The notes beneath the pieces were generated by a model. The model was not told the DNA's origin. It saw only the letters and a list, made by a program, of their open reading frames with translations, and made no database searches. Source: Rotaria sp. Silwood1 (Eukaryota > Rotifera > Eurotatoria > Philodinida > Philodinidae). From it: a stretch of DNA of 64,000 nucleotides. This document shows, piece after piece, positions 1 to 12,428 of the stretch. Position 1 is the stretch's first letter. The number at the start of each line of letters is the position of its first letter. Location of the stretch: NCBI GenBank assembly GCA_905250075.1, contig CAJNOP010000003.1, forward strand, positions 397,507 through 461,506. Reading direction: 5' to 3'. The position numbers and the translations under genes were made by a program.

Positions 1-2662
1 ATTGTTGTTGCTAGTAAACAATTTTCAAATGATCATATTCAATGGTATGAATTTTAAAAAATAAACACATTGATTTATTGAAGAACACAAAGAATTTTTT
101 GTTTTTTAGTTGGGTACCAGCTATATTTACACGAAATTATGAAATTTATGTATCTAATTATTGTTGGATTCATAATGTAAGAAAAAGAATTTGTTTTTTT
201 TTTAGTAAAAATCTATAGAAATTTCTCTTAGACTTATCATATCAACATAACTGAACCAAGTAAACAACGAGCTGATGAAAAACGTTATGTATTACGATAT
301 TATCAATTTGTTCCATTTATTTTACTTATACAAGCTTTATTATATTTACTTCCACGTTTATGTTGGCGTTCACTTAGTCGTCATTCAGGTATTGATATAA
401 AAAATATAATGGATGCAGCACATAATCTTAAAACTGTAAAACGTTTTCATAAACATAAATCTATTATGGGTTATCTTGTTTCAATAATACATCAATATGT
501 TGGTGATCCAAGAAAAAAATTAAAACAAGAACATAGTCGCATTAGTATTTATATACAAGGTTTATTTCATTGTATAATTGGTGCAACAAATAACTTTAAT
601 GCATATTTATTTTTGCTTTATTTATTTATTAAATTATTATATATTATAAATACACTGGTTCAATTATATGCTATACGTCTTTTACTTGAACAACGATGGA
701 CTGTTAATGAAACAATAAAAGGTTTTCGTCAAATATTTACATTGAATATTTTACGTACAAATCCATTATCAAAATATTTTCCAAAAATTAGTATGTGTGA
801 TTTTCGTATTATAGAACCGAATAGCGATGATGGACATAAATATACAGTTCAATGTAAGTTATTAAACATCAAATACTCAAAAAACGATTGAAATAGAAAG
901 TAAAAAAAAGGGGATGCTGAATATAAGAATAACAGTAAATAGTTATTCTAGCTATATGAATTGTATTGTTTAATCGTTAGTAGAAAAAAAAAAGAATGGC
1001 TGTAATGATCTCTTGAGCTAAGATTTAGTCTGATTGGTGGAAAGACGTGTCGATAAGATTAAGAAACCTCTGAAGAATATGTACAGATAGACAATCGTCT
1101 AAAAAGAAACCATGAAGGTTATTTTATTGCATTTCTCTATTCATCGATATGATGTTTCACAAATGAGCTGAACAGGTTGGACTTGGAATTTTCTTTTCGA
1201 GAGAACTCAAACGTCTGCTAATCTCCGTTTCTTCTTGAGTGTTATGATCATTGTACGGAATTTTCAATCTATCGCAGGATAGTACGAGGAAAACTGAAGT
1301 ATGGAATTTTTGTATGAAATTTTATCAGAAAATAGATCTTATGGGTCTTATTATATTCTGTAATTTTCAGCAAAAATGGATGCTTCTATATCAAGATAAT
1401 AGATTTTCAAAACCACTGGTTCCTCGTGGATGACTCCTGTGAGTCGAATTTTTTTTTTGTTTTTTGAGTATACAATATCTTGAGAAGAAACGATCTGTTT
1501 TTCCTGACACTTTCGAAATATTATAAAAAATCATGACATCTATTTCTGAGTAAAATTTTAGATTACTATTCTTTGATACGATTTTGCTCGTAATATCTTG
1601 TGATAGACTGAAAACTCAGTAAGATATTCATAACTCCAAAAAAGAAATGCCAGTGGCACATATCGTTTTAGGACTTTTATCTACATCATGAACTCGAACG
1701 GAAGTTATCAGTTGGAAAAGTATCCTCATTGGTTGATAGATAAAAATTATTTTTAGATTATGTTTTCGTAAAAAACTACTTATCTTTATAAATATTAATT
1801 TTCTCTAGAGCGATTGATTCTTACTACGAGTTAAAAATTTCAGGATATTCTTTTTGTTTTTGAATATCTTACTTTATCTGAAAGAGTAACTTTTCACTGA
1901 TAGAACATTAGTTTATTTCTTTTTTTTTATGTCCTTTTGAGACTGTCGAATTCAATTTTTATTCATAATAGGAATGACATAATTCGCTATGTCGTTGAAT
2001 ACATCTCTATCATTAACCTACTTAATAGCCCTCTATAAAACATTATGTCTAAGACAATTTTCACATTTCTACACTAAAATCAAAATGTTTCTGCATTGTG
2101 TTGTAACCTTTTTTTTTTGCTAAGACGTCTTTTATAAATATACTCTAGATAAGCTCTTCATTTTTTTTCATAAAAAATGTAAATCATATTTGTTTTTGTA
2201 TTAGGTGTATTAACAATAAATATATATAATGAACAAATCTTTACTGTATTGTATATTTGGATGAATATTGTTCTTTTAGTGACTATTTATAATTTTATAT
2301 CATGGTTAATATTTTTATTATTTCCACGACTTCGTTATTCATTTTTTACACAACGTATACATACACAACAAAGTATAACAACATTACGTACGAGTATGAG
2401 TGCATTTGTCTATAAGTATTTACAACATGATGGATTTTTTATTTTACGTCTTATCTATTCAAATATTGGTGATGATGTTACAACAAATATTTTAACAAAT
2501 TTATGGAGAAATTTTCATCGACCTGATAAATCTACATTACTTGATAATTCAATTGGTGCTACAATATCATTAACAGCTACTGGTAATCGAGGTTTATATA
2601 TGAGAAGTAATGGTCAGAGTGGTTCGTTATTTGACTATTCAAAAACTAGTACAAATCTTTAA
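1..2662 (+). CDS. Innexin gap-junction protein (partial, 5' end off the window)
   Basis: Gap-junction channel subunit of the plasma membrane. Four exons are visible: 1-44, 110-176, 232-853 and 2205-2662 (stop TAA). Joining them restores the extracellular-loop phrase IQCWVPAIF and then the phrase YCWIHNTY, both characteristic of innexins with their conserved cysteines and tryptophans. Next comes the second membrane segment (FVPFILLIQALLYLLPRLCW), a cytoplasmic loop starting at SGIDIKNI, a third membrane segment, an extracellular QCVLTINIYNEQI loop, and a fourth membrane segment (IVLLVTIYNFISWLIFLLF). The C-terminal tail is Ser/Thr-rich. The N-terminus and first membrane segment are missing. 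The last intron (854-2204) is about 1.35 kb, far longer than the others. Family assignment is firm; which innexin paralogue is unknown. Confidence 0.93.
854..2204 (+). other. Long innexin intron without recognised gene
   Basis: A 1351-bp intron runs from the donor GTAAGT to the acceptor TTGTATTAG. Reading across the junction gives Gln-Cys-Val, as expected for innexins. The interior is AT-rich. I saw no coding exon, RNA gene or clear transposon ends in it. Confidence 0.7.
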
Positions 2663-3038
2663 CGATTTGTATTGTATACTCTTTTTTTTAGATATAATAA
2701 AAAAAATGATGTATATGTTATACAATGATTAATGATTGTATGTGTCTGCTATATGTAATAAATTAACTCTCTATAGGGAAATCTATGGGAATAAACCATT
2801 TGCCCGAAAAATAGGAAATCAAAGATAATATGATAATGTAAAGATTGACAAAGAGGTTTTCTTATAAACGTTTTCAATTGACTTTGTACTAATATTAATT
2901 AACAATTAAATGATTTATTCGTGATTTTTTTTTCACGAGGATAAGACGAATTCCTTTTCTTGATCTAATCAAATCTTATTCGATTCTAATATGTTTTATT
3001 AGTCTTAAAATATATATGTAAAATACAGAAGAAAATGA

Positions 3039-3918
3039 TTATAGAGAAATATTTGATGGTATTTTCATTGGTTCATTTGAATAAACAATTTCTCTTGTTA
3101 TATCCATCATAAGTAATTCACGTGCATAACCACGTACAATAAATTCTCGAAATTCATTATAATCTAATTTACCATTATAATCCCAATCAACTTTATCAAT
3201 ATAATATCTTATACGTTCTCGACTAACAGATTTACCAATAATACGCATCAATGTTTCAAGTTCATCAGCTTGAATATAATGATCACCATTTTTATCAAAT
3301 GCACAAAATGCTAACCATATTGAATAATCATCATGTCGATCAGTTTCACCACCGGTTATAACCGGTATAAGAATATCGCAAAATTGATCAAATGTTAATT
3401 CTTCTCCATAGAGACCTGTAAAACAAAAAAAAAATCATTTTATTTATGTTGATAATTAATAAGTTTACCTCTTGGCAATACAAGAGATTTCATTTGATCA
3501 TATTGTTGTTTTGTTAGTCCTAATTTATACTGATGACCATGATATTTATCTTGATCTCGATTTTCACGCTCGAACCAATCATATATTACTAGATCAAATC
3601 AAAGAAAATGTCTTTATTTATGGTGATCACTACCAGTGCTCAATTAGTCTGATAATGATGATCTCACAAGGACAATCATGTGTACATAAGTGTTGAATTT
3701 TGATCTGATTTCTATGATTTAAACTACGAAATTCTATATATACAAACCTTTGACAAGTTCTCCATTAACCTTCTTTGTATATTTACCGTATCGTCTAGAA
3801 CATGTGTAATATAATAGAATATTGATTCGATATTTATTTCAATTTTTGTTTTCTGTCACCTGATAACATTCTCGTGGATCGGTAGATGTATAAGGTTCTC
3901 CATTGAATTAAGTTCCAT
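3039..3918 (-). CDS. EF-hand calcium-binding protein (about 200 aa)
   Basis: Small calmodulin-like protein. Four exons on the minus strand keep phase: 3918-3860, 3794-3748, 3588-3469 and 3415-3039, giving 200 residues from ATG at 3918. Two good EF-hand loops lie in the last exon: DKNGDHYIQADE and DWDYNGKLDYNE, each with acidic or Asn ligands at loop positions 1, 3 and 5 and Glu at position 12. The upstream half (FERENRDQDKYHGHQYKLGL and LTFDQFCDIL) looks like a more diverged EF-hand pair without complete calcium ligands. No signal peptide or membrane segment is visible. It converges on the innexin gene. The start and the 47-bp second exon rest on phase only, so the N-terminal 35 residues are the least certain part. 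Confidence 0.75.
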
Positions 3919-4665
3919 GATTATATACTTTCTTATTATTTATATATTTATAAACAACAGTTATTCCGTTGGATGTATATGCGTAAACTGGATGAGTGGG
4001 CAACAGAACAAGCAAGGCGTGGTTGCCTGCAGCTGCCACGGATTCTAAATGAATAATGTAAGGGAGACATAGAAAAAGAGAGAAAGACCTTTTTTATCTG
4101 CGCTCTATACTCTTCGTTGTCGGTCGGCTTTCTTTTTTTTTTTGCGTCACCAATTGGAGCGAAAGAAACAGAAAAATAAACGACATACGAAGAGTGACAA
4201 GCACAGACGTACAAATTCTTTGTTCTTTAATTTCCCGTTGGATTAATCATGGAAATAAGTTGACCTATTTAACCTTGATCAACGAAAAAAAATGTATCGA
4301 ATAGAAATCATATTTTGCGAAAAATGAAGAAAAAAAAAGATTAAAAGTTTTCAAATTGTTTATTTTCTTTAACAATGATGGCAACAAAATCGATTGAGAA
4401 TAACTTTATTTTAATCCTATAAATATATACCAAATAATATTCATCAACAAGAAATGTATATTCTCCAGTAATGATAAGCGAAATATGATTCTTGATATTA
4501 ACCTCAGGAAAAAAATGCTTGGACTTTTTATTACATCATTCATGATTATATGATCACATCTGTATTGAGAACTATTTAATATAAATTATGATTTTGTTGT
4601 CAGACTTTTTTATTTATTTATAACAATGCATCATTTTAAAAATAAAAAAAAAAAACAAGCTATTT

Positions 4666-5417
4666 TCAAACAAGTGTTTCGAAGATTGTTTTTGTTGGTA
4701 CAAATGAATCATCTGCAGATAAATTTGAACTAATACCCGATTCACTAGATGAATGTGGAATATTTGCATTGATTATATTTAATGATGATCTATAAACAAA
4801 AGAAAAAAAATTTAATGTTTTTTTTTTTCTTTTTGGCTAAAAAAATTTATTCACCGTTTTGACTTTGAAGATACTTTAATATTATTTTCTTGTTGTTGAT
4901 GAATATGTTTTTGAAAATTTTCTTTTATTTTTTCTAAATGTTTTTCACATGGATTTGATATTGTTTCAATAATATTATTTCGAATTGTTTCATCGGATAA
5001 ACATTGTCGTTGAATAATATTTTGTATAAGAATTTCATCAGCAAATCGAACATGTTTTTTAACTTTTTTTAAACGTATTTCAAATAATAAACGTCGTGAA
5101 TATTTTTTTTGATTAATTTTTGCAATAACTTTATAAATACATGCTGAATCCTTTAAAAGTTTTTTCTTACAATCAGTATAAATATAAAGTAAATAATTGT
5201 TTGAATCACATGTTGGTAAAATTAATCGAATAACATCTCGAGCAGTCGTATGATTGTTTAAATTACTAATCCATTTAATTACTTTTTCATTATTCCCTGT
5301 CAATGACATATAACGAACAGGTATTTCACTTATAAACATTGCATTTGATAAATGACCTTGAAAGGATAAAAAATATTTTGATATTATGTCTTGAGATAGA
5401 TAACATTTATATGACAA
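4666..5417 (-). CDS. Putative Ras-association (RASSF7-10-like) domain protein
   Basis: Two exons (5417-4855 and 4789-4666) join in phase 2 to give about 228 residues. The N-terminal half carries the layout of the ubiquitin-like RA domain of N-terminal RASSF proteins. A strand ending KVIKWI is followed by HTTARDVIRLIL, comparable to the 'TT..DVV..LL' helix of RASSF7-10. After that come a YLLYIY strand, a KKLLKDS turn and a second basic hairpin. The C-terminal part is helical and Lys/Glu/Gln-rich, then Ser-rich. An internal Met at MFISEIP could be the real start. No enzyme motif is present. RA-domain assignment is by pattern only and another ubiquitin-like fold is possible. Confidence 0.45.
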
Positions 5418-7618
5418 GACAATTATAATAATTAATAATAAAGGAAAACAAAATTTTGATTATCAAGTCATTCATCAACACATGATAAAAAGAAAATATG
5501 GAACGTAATCAGTAAGGATATCTTTCATCAGTCTTAGAATATTCTTGTTTTGTCCGAACGACACTTAACGGTATTTTCCGGGTTTTTTTTTGAAAATTTT
5601 TTCATAGGCATATTAGTTTATTATACTCAAAATTAATACTGATGAACAAAAGATTATATGCGATAGGTAAGCTCTGAAGGAGATCCTTACTCTACACTCG
5701 AATGAAAAAACTTTTTATTTTTAATATTTAAAACACATGGTACATCACTTGATGCACTACTTGACGCTAATTCCAAATATGTCTTGATTTTTCTCTCAAA
5801 GTAATTTTGTAACAAAAAAATCGCGAAAAAACCTGTCTCTTAGTCTAGACATATTTGCACATCGTTGTGCTAATTGAGTGTATGCCCCTTATATAGAAGA
5901 ACATTCTCAGAAAATTTCATCGATATCATATTAGTAGACAAAAGTAGCGACTAGCTGTATTAAAGACGTCTTTTCGGAAAATGCTTAGCATCAAAAGAAG
6001 AATTATTTTTTCCGAACAAAAACTTTTCTTATAAAGTAATAGGGTATAACGTCTAGTTTCAGATTACATATGATTTATTGTCCAACGCTTAAACAGTTCA
6101 CTTTTATTTTTTCACTTGATATGTACATTGTCGTTTCCTGTGTGATGACCTTGGGACATCCTTAGCATTTATAGAGAATTCTCCATATATATATTTCCCT
6201 AACTGAATTATTCGATTCAGAGAACCCGCTATTGAGTTTTTTTTTTCTTACACTTACTTTCCATATTGATGAAGACAGTGAACTAATATTATTGATTGAA
6301 CATACGCTTGATATATATATATACGAAATCGGTTGAATGAACGCGTAATTGGATTACATTTGCACTACATCGCACATAATCATATGATTGCTAGTTTATT
6401 TTCTCTCTATCTTTCTCTATTTCTTGTCAATTTTTATTGTTTTATGTTAACAATGATTAATAAATTGATTTATCTTTAATTGTTACTGCTGGTGTATGAG
6501 ATTTCTATAGTGAGAAAAAATTCATTTTCTAGAAAAGAACACGAAAAAAAGAAGAAACGAAGTACCAGGTTGAAATATAAAAAACAAAAAAGAAAAAAAC
6601 GATAATGATGACATTCGATTAAATGTTATCTATTGAAAATTGAAAATCAATCGAAAAAAGTGAGCAACACATCATCAAAGTGAATTTGCCTCAAACAAAA
6701 ATAAGGTATAAATATAATATACGCTTAGGTGTTTAACACACATTTAAACGATTGAAGATCAAAGAGAATTGAATGAACTTTTTTTTCTCGATTTGTTTAA
6801 ATTGAAGGGGGAAAAAGTAATGAAAATATAGTATTTTGCATGTATTCAAATATAATGAAAACAGAAATCATATTTGTTGTTATTTTATTGACTAAATGAA
6901 TCGGAAGTAAACTCTGCACGTAATATAATGAATATTTGAAATATTTTATTTGATAGATAGAAAAGTGAAGATGTGTATGAAATAGCAATCATGTTTTATT
7001 ATGAGTTTGATGTCAACTGATAAATGAAAAAGAGAAAATTTTAAGCTGATTTAGATTTCAATAGTGTAATATGTTCATGTTTGTGTTAAAGGAAGATATG
7101 GGAAATATCACGCTTGTTTAAATCGATAAATCTCTTATATAACCTGTTCTTTTTTTTAAGAGTATTAGATGTTTCTCATCGAATGGAACGTGCCAAGATT
7201 AAAAAATCTGATGTCATTGACAGAAATCGAGAGGAAAGAATCGAGTTTTTTTTTTGTCCTTTGTAATGAAATATGGTGATTTATTTAAATGATTTTGTCC
7301 ATGAGAATTACATGATGATCGAAGAATGTGGTTCATTTGAAAATAAGTCAATATATTTTTTAATAATATGCATTAAACTTCTTTTTGGTCGAAATGAATA
7401 TGTAAAACAATAGAAACTTTGATCAAATTAACAACTGATGTAAGATTAATAAAAACATCTTATCTCAATTCTGAAATAGAGAAGTTTCTTTTTTCCGTTC
7501 GTTTGTACTTTTGTTTCTAAGAAACATATAAGTCTAGTCCAAATGAACAAAATCGAATGTTTTGTATGTATATAATCTCGATAAAATCAAATAAAACACT
7601 TTCATTCTGTTTACAATC
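5418..7618. other. Intergenic region, nothing recognised
   Basis: About 2.2 kb of AT-rich sequence between the RA-like gene and beta-hexosaminidase. It has many short poly-A and poly-T runs and a short TA repeat near 6310. No exon with a plausible product, RNA gene or clear repeat ends was found. The two flanking genes diverge from here, so it should contain both promoters. Confidence 0.6.
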
Positions 7619-10600
7619 ATGTCGCACGCATTACGTCTTTTTGTATATGTACTGACTTTTATCATTTGTATAAATCATGTTTATTCAGTAATTGATTATA
7701 TTGAAGCAAAATATCCATTAAGAGTAAGTTTAATATTTTTTCATAATCAAGAAATTTTATTGTATTTATGAATTAATAAATATACACAAGAAATAATAAA
7801 ATATATGAAATATTTAAACAAATAGAGATGTTAGAGGATAAAGAATTCAATTCATTGATTAAACAAACTTGTTTTTTAAGTTAATTTGTGATAATAATTT
7901 TATATGTATTACGATTTGATTTTAGGGTAAACCGTCAGCACCAAATGCGCCATGGCCACAACCTCAATATTTAAATGCTAGTTCGGACTATATTTATATT
8001 GATCCAGAATTTTTTATTGTCTATTCAAATCTAAGAAATTGTGATATTATTGATAAAGCTATTGAACGTTATAAACCAATATTTTTTCCACCAAAATTAT
8101 CAATTCAAACTCCACATAGATTTGATGAAAGTCGAATTCTTCTATCAGTTTTTATTCTTGTACAATCAAAAAAATGTCAAGTGTATCCACAACTTCGTGA
8201 TAATCAATCTTGTAAGTAATTTTTCCTTCTTTCGACATTTTTTTCATTGTAATAAATCGAATTATTAATGTAGATAGACTTACAATTGAAAATTCGTATG
8301 GAATTATTTTCGCTGAAAATGTTTGGGGTGCACTTAATGGTCTTGAAACATTTTCACAATTGCTTTTTATTAATGAAGATAATTATGTAAGAAGTTTGTC
8401 GATTAACAAAATTAAATAAATATTTGAATTTGTTTTTTTTTTTTTAGTTAGTAACAAATGCTTCAATATATATTTATGATTGGCCTCGTTTTCCATATCG
8501 TGGTATTCTTTTGGATACAGCTCGTCATTTTCTACCTGTTCCAATAATTAAACAACATTTAGTATTTAAATTTCATCATAATCATATAGTCAAATCTAGA
8601 TATATTTTCTCTATAGGATGCAATGGTTTACAATAAATTTAATGTTTTACATTGGCATATAACTGATGATCAATCATGGCCATTTGTTTCACGGAAATTT
8701 CCACAATTAGCTGAAAAAGTTTAACATGATTTTTGTTTTTTGAATATTTTCATATATATATTTTTAGGGTGCATTTTCATCTGCTCATGTTTATACACCT
8801 GATGATGTTCAAGATATTATTGAACATGCACGTATTCGTGGCATTCGTATTATACCTGAATTTGACACACCAGGTCATGTTGCTGCTCTTGGACGTGCAT
8901 TTCCTGGTTTGTATTCATATTGTAGAATTTGCTTAATTATTTTACAGCTACTATAGAATTTTTAACTGATTGTTATAATGGTTCGATACCATGTCAAGCT
9001 ATTTATGGTGTACATGCTGAACGAGAAATACTTGACCCAACAAAAAAGGAAGTTTATAGATTTATGAATGAATTTTTAAAAGAAGTAAAATATACTTTTA
9101 AATATGAATCATATATACATCTTGGTATGGATGAAGTTTATCCAGCTTGTTGGTAGGATATTTTAATAAAATTTAAAAAAAATTTCTTTTGTTTTTTCAA
9201 TACATTGAAGGATGTCAAATCCTAATATTCAAAAATTTCTAAAAGAAAATGATATGTTTAATGGAACAGATCTAATGACTTATTATTCAAGACAAATTCT
9301 TAAATTAATGAAATCAATTGGTGGTAAATCAATGGTATGGCAAGATGTATGGGATGATGGTGTTAAATTACCATCTGATACTGTTATTGAAATATGGAAA
9401 GATACTTCACTTCTGTCTGATAGTCCATCATGGTCTTATTATTTATCAAAAGCTACAAGTGAAGGATATGATGCTGTTCTTGCTGCTCCATTTTATTTAA
9501 ATATGTAAAGAAATAAAAAAGATTTTTTGTTTTAATAAAATTTAAATGTTTGATTAGGATTAACTATGGTAAATATAATACACCTGAATCGGTAATGAAT
9601 TTGGAATTTTTTAAATGGTACAATATTGATTTATTTGCAAATTTTACTGGTAGAAAAATAAATTTGTATTTTATAATAATAAACGACAAATATTTATTTT
9701 ATTTCAAGGTGATAATAGTGCTCGAAAACGATTAATTGGTGGTGAAGCTGCGCTGTGGGCAGAATTTGTTGATGGTACTAATAGTTTATCTCGTCTATGG
9801 CCTCGTGTATCAGCTGTTGCTGAACGATTATGGAGTTCAATTGATGTAAATAATCCAGAAGATGCTCAATTTCGACTTGATGTTCATCGATGTCGAATGC
9901 TTAGGTTAGAAAATAATCGATTGATACATAATATGTTCGACAAGAAAAAATTAAACTGAAACAGAACTCGTTGTTAGTTACGGACAACACTACAAAAAAG
10001 ATTTTCTTTCTTTTAAAAAACGAAACCCTAATTCTAGTTGGCATTAAGAAAACATGGCGTAATTATTTTGTGAAATTTACATATATTTTCGAAGAAAATA
10101 GTGAGTATAAATTTTAAATCAAGGTTTTGTAGTTCTCTGTTATAGGTCTTAGCAAAAGGGATTAAATGACATTGAATATGTTTCAATAGTAACCACAGAT
10201 ATATATCAATCATTTAAACACTGCTTTCAATTGTAGTTACAAGTAAAAATAAGAGATTTTCACAGCAAATAACATCGCTTGCAATTTTAAGATCAAAAAA
10301 TGAAGCAAACAAAGATATGTGCACTATATAGTAATAATGAGGCAATGCTTTTTTTTTATCGTAGTTAGTACTTTAGTAACTATCTATAATTGCTTTGACT
10401 GTTGTCGTTTAGATTTTGTTTTTCTTTATCATATTATAAAAGCAATATGAAACCATGATAGTTTAATCAGATCGAAAATGATTTTAAAAAAAAAGAAATT
10501 TAGATATATTGTCAATAATGTTGATTATTATTTATAAACAAATAAGCCTTTCATTGTGTAAACCTTTGATTGTTTCACTTCACTTGTCACAAACTCTAAA

Positions 10601-11451
10601 TTTTATCTCTTTACATAAAAAGTTTATACTAGATGATATGCTAGCTTTCATGGGATATGTGAGTTCCACATTTCCACCTCAAAGAGAATGTACGAATAAA
10701 CTTTTATTTTAAGTTGAAAAAAGTATTCATTTACATTTATTCATAGTGTAATCTATACATCAATGACTTCTTATGTATCGACATTGGAAACTGATATTCA
10801 ACAGTTTTTTATGACCATGCAAAATAATATGTTAATTTTTGAGTATTAAAGTTCAAGATAAGACGGTTATTATTTTACCCAAGGGTATACATAGACTAAA
10901 ATAAAATCCTGCATTATTCTTTGCTTGGAACATAACAAAGCTTAATAATGTAACGTATTCATACTTTACAGAGTATTTGTGAAGTACGTTTAGTTCGAAG
11001 ACAAATGCCTATTGATGAATAATAGTATTCAAAAAGTATAAGCTTGAAAGGTTTTTTCTTTTTTTTTTGTTTTGGTCGAAGCTTTCGAACGTAAACTAGA
11101 TTTCAATTAAGAACATTAGCAGTCTTCAACCTCGTAAATTTAACTAGACTTCAACCACAGTGAAACAAGTTAACATATCTACATATAACATGAGTTATTT
11201 ATTTTCATCTTATTCGATGTTTTTTATTTATAAAACTTTTAAAAACTCTGTTTAATTTTACCTAACAAAAAAAATATCGATAAAACTTCGATACAATGAC
11301 AAAAAAAATTTCTCATTTACATTTTGATTAATTTTGTTTTAATAGACGTGGTATTCCAGCAGCACCAATACTTAATGGTTATTGTGGTTCATATGAAGTA
11401 GGTATGAAACATTCAATGGTTAATGAACCTATTTTTAATTATATCAATTGA
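7619..11451 (+). CDS. HEX: Beta-hexosaminidase (GH20), lysosomal or secreted type
   Basis: Removes terminal N-acetylhexosamine from glycans and glycolipids. Eleven exons: 7619-7723, 7926-8211, 8274-8386, 8448-8561, 8617-8718, 8768-8906, 8948-9152, 9211-9504, 9558-9649, 9709-9904 and 11346-11451. Together they encode 583 residues in unbroken phase, close to animal HEXA/HEXB (about 530-560). Residues 1-24 form a hydrophobic signal peptide. The small N-terminal GH20 domain follows, then the TIM barrel with [32 protein letters not shown] and [10 protein letters not shown]. The catalytic Asp-Glu pair is D348-E349 in [12 protein letters not shown]. Later motifs are [20 protein letters not shown] and [10 protein letters not shown]. 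The usual Gly before the catalytic pair is Met here. The last intron (9905-11345) is 1.44 kb. The gene ends only 28 bp from the end of the opposite-strand zinc-finger gene. Confidence 0.95.
9905..11345 (+). other. Long last intron of beta-hexosaminidase
   Basis: This 1441-bp intron separates the exon ending in HRCRML from the last exon, starting RGIPAAPI. The two halves join in phase and match the usual GH20 C-terminus. Nothing coding was recognised inside. Confidence 0.7.
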
Positions 11452-11479
11452 TAAGTATATATGTATATCTATATTTATT

Positions 11480-11899
11480 TTATGGTTTAATAAAAGAACT
11501 TAATGGGTATAATAATGTAGAACAATTTTCATAGATAGCATTTGACTTTTTATTAATAAGATTTTGAACATGATTTATCCATTGAATATCAGGTAGTGCA
11601 AGAATTGGAAGATGTTTATAATTAGCTTCTATATATTTAATATATATTTTTAATCGATTTTGATCTTCTGTTAAATGATTAGTCCATTCAGTTTGACTAT
11701 GTGCATGATATAAAAATTGATCAAGAATTTTATCAATTTGATTTATCATATCCATAAATTCAATTTTAACATCATTATGATGATGTTCGATTAAACATTG
11801 ATAACAAAACCAAGTTAAACAATGAGAACATTGATAAGCATTAGTTGATTTTAATTCAGAAGAACATTTACATTTAATTGAGATATTCGATGAAGGCAT
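11480..11899 (-). CDS. B-box-like zinc-finger protein with short helical tail
   Basis: Single-exon reading frame of 139 residues starting at ATG 11899. The first 50 residues hold a Cys/His cluster, C-x-C then C-x2-C, C-x2-C and H-H, in KCKCSSELKSTNAYQCSHC and FCYQCLIEHHHN. This resembles the zinc-binding B-box of TRIM-like proteins. The following 90 residues are predicted helical, with regularly spaced Ile/Leu (QIDKILDQFL, NRLKIYIKYI), consistent with a short coiled coil. No RING, NHL or B30.2 domain is present. It lies tail to tail with beta-hexosaminidase. The exact partner or function cannot be read from the sequence. Confidence 0.7.
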   Translation of the reverse strand: MPSSNISIKCKCSSELKSTNAYQCSHCLTWFCYQCLIEHHHNDVKIEFMDMINQIDKILDQFLYHAHSQTEWTNHLTEDQNRLKIYIKYIEANYKHLPILALPDIQWINHVQNLINKKSNAIYENCSTLLYPLSSFIKP

Positions 11900-12428
11900 T
11901 GTAGACTGTAGGATTATATATTCTTGATACTAATTTATGAATGATATACATATGATCGTGTTTATATAGTTTCCAAAAAAAGCGACCTCTCCAACTCTAA
12001 ATTCCCATTGCAATGATACTTGTAGGAATAAACCTATTGCGAAATATGAGGGAAGTAAAAACCACATGATGATGACGACGTCTTTCGTAAGAAAGAAGTA
12101 AATTATGTTGTTAACATGTCAATTTCATAATATAGTTTTTCTTAGAACATAATTTATTGTTTAGATCATAATAGAAAATGAATTTATAAATAAAAAAATA
12201 TTTCACTGGCAAAAAAAATGCGTCAGTAGTAATTTCTGTTTTTTCGTTTCATTCTTAGAAAAGAAAATTGCAAAAATGGTACATAATGAGAAGGATATAG
12301 ATGGATTAAATCCATTATATAATAATTAAAAAAAAACAGAAAACAAAATGAAAAAAGTATACATTTCATTAAAAGTTAGTTGTTAGAAAATTCTTTATTC
12401 ACAAATCAATTAAGACACATAAATTCTA

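Noticed and set aside
3948..4214. Minus-strand open frame MYVCACHSSYVV...
   Set aside because: Low-complexity, no domain, and no splice link to the EF-hand gene that starts at 3918.
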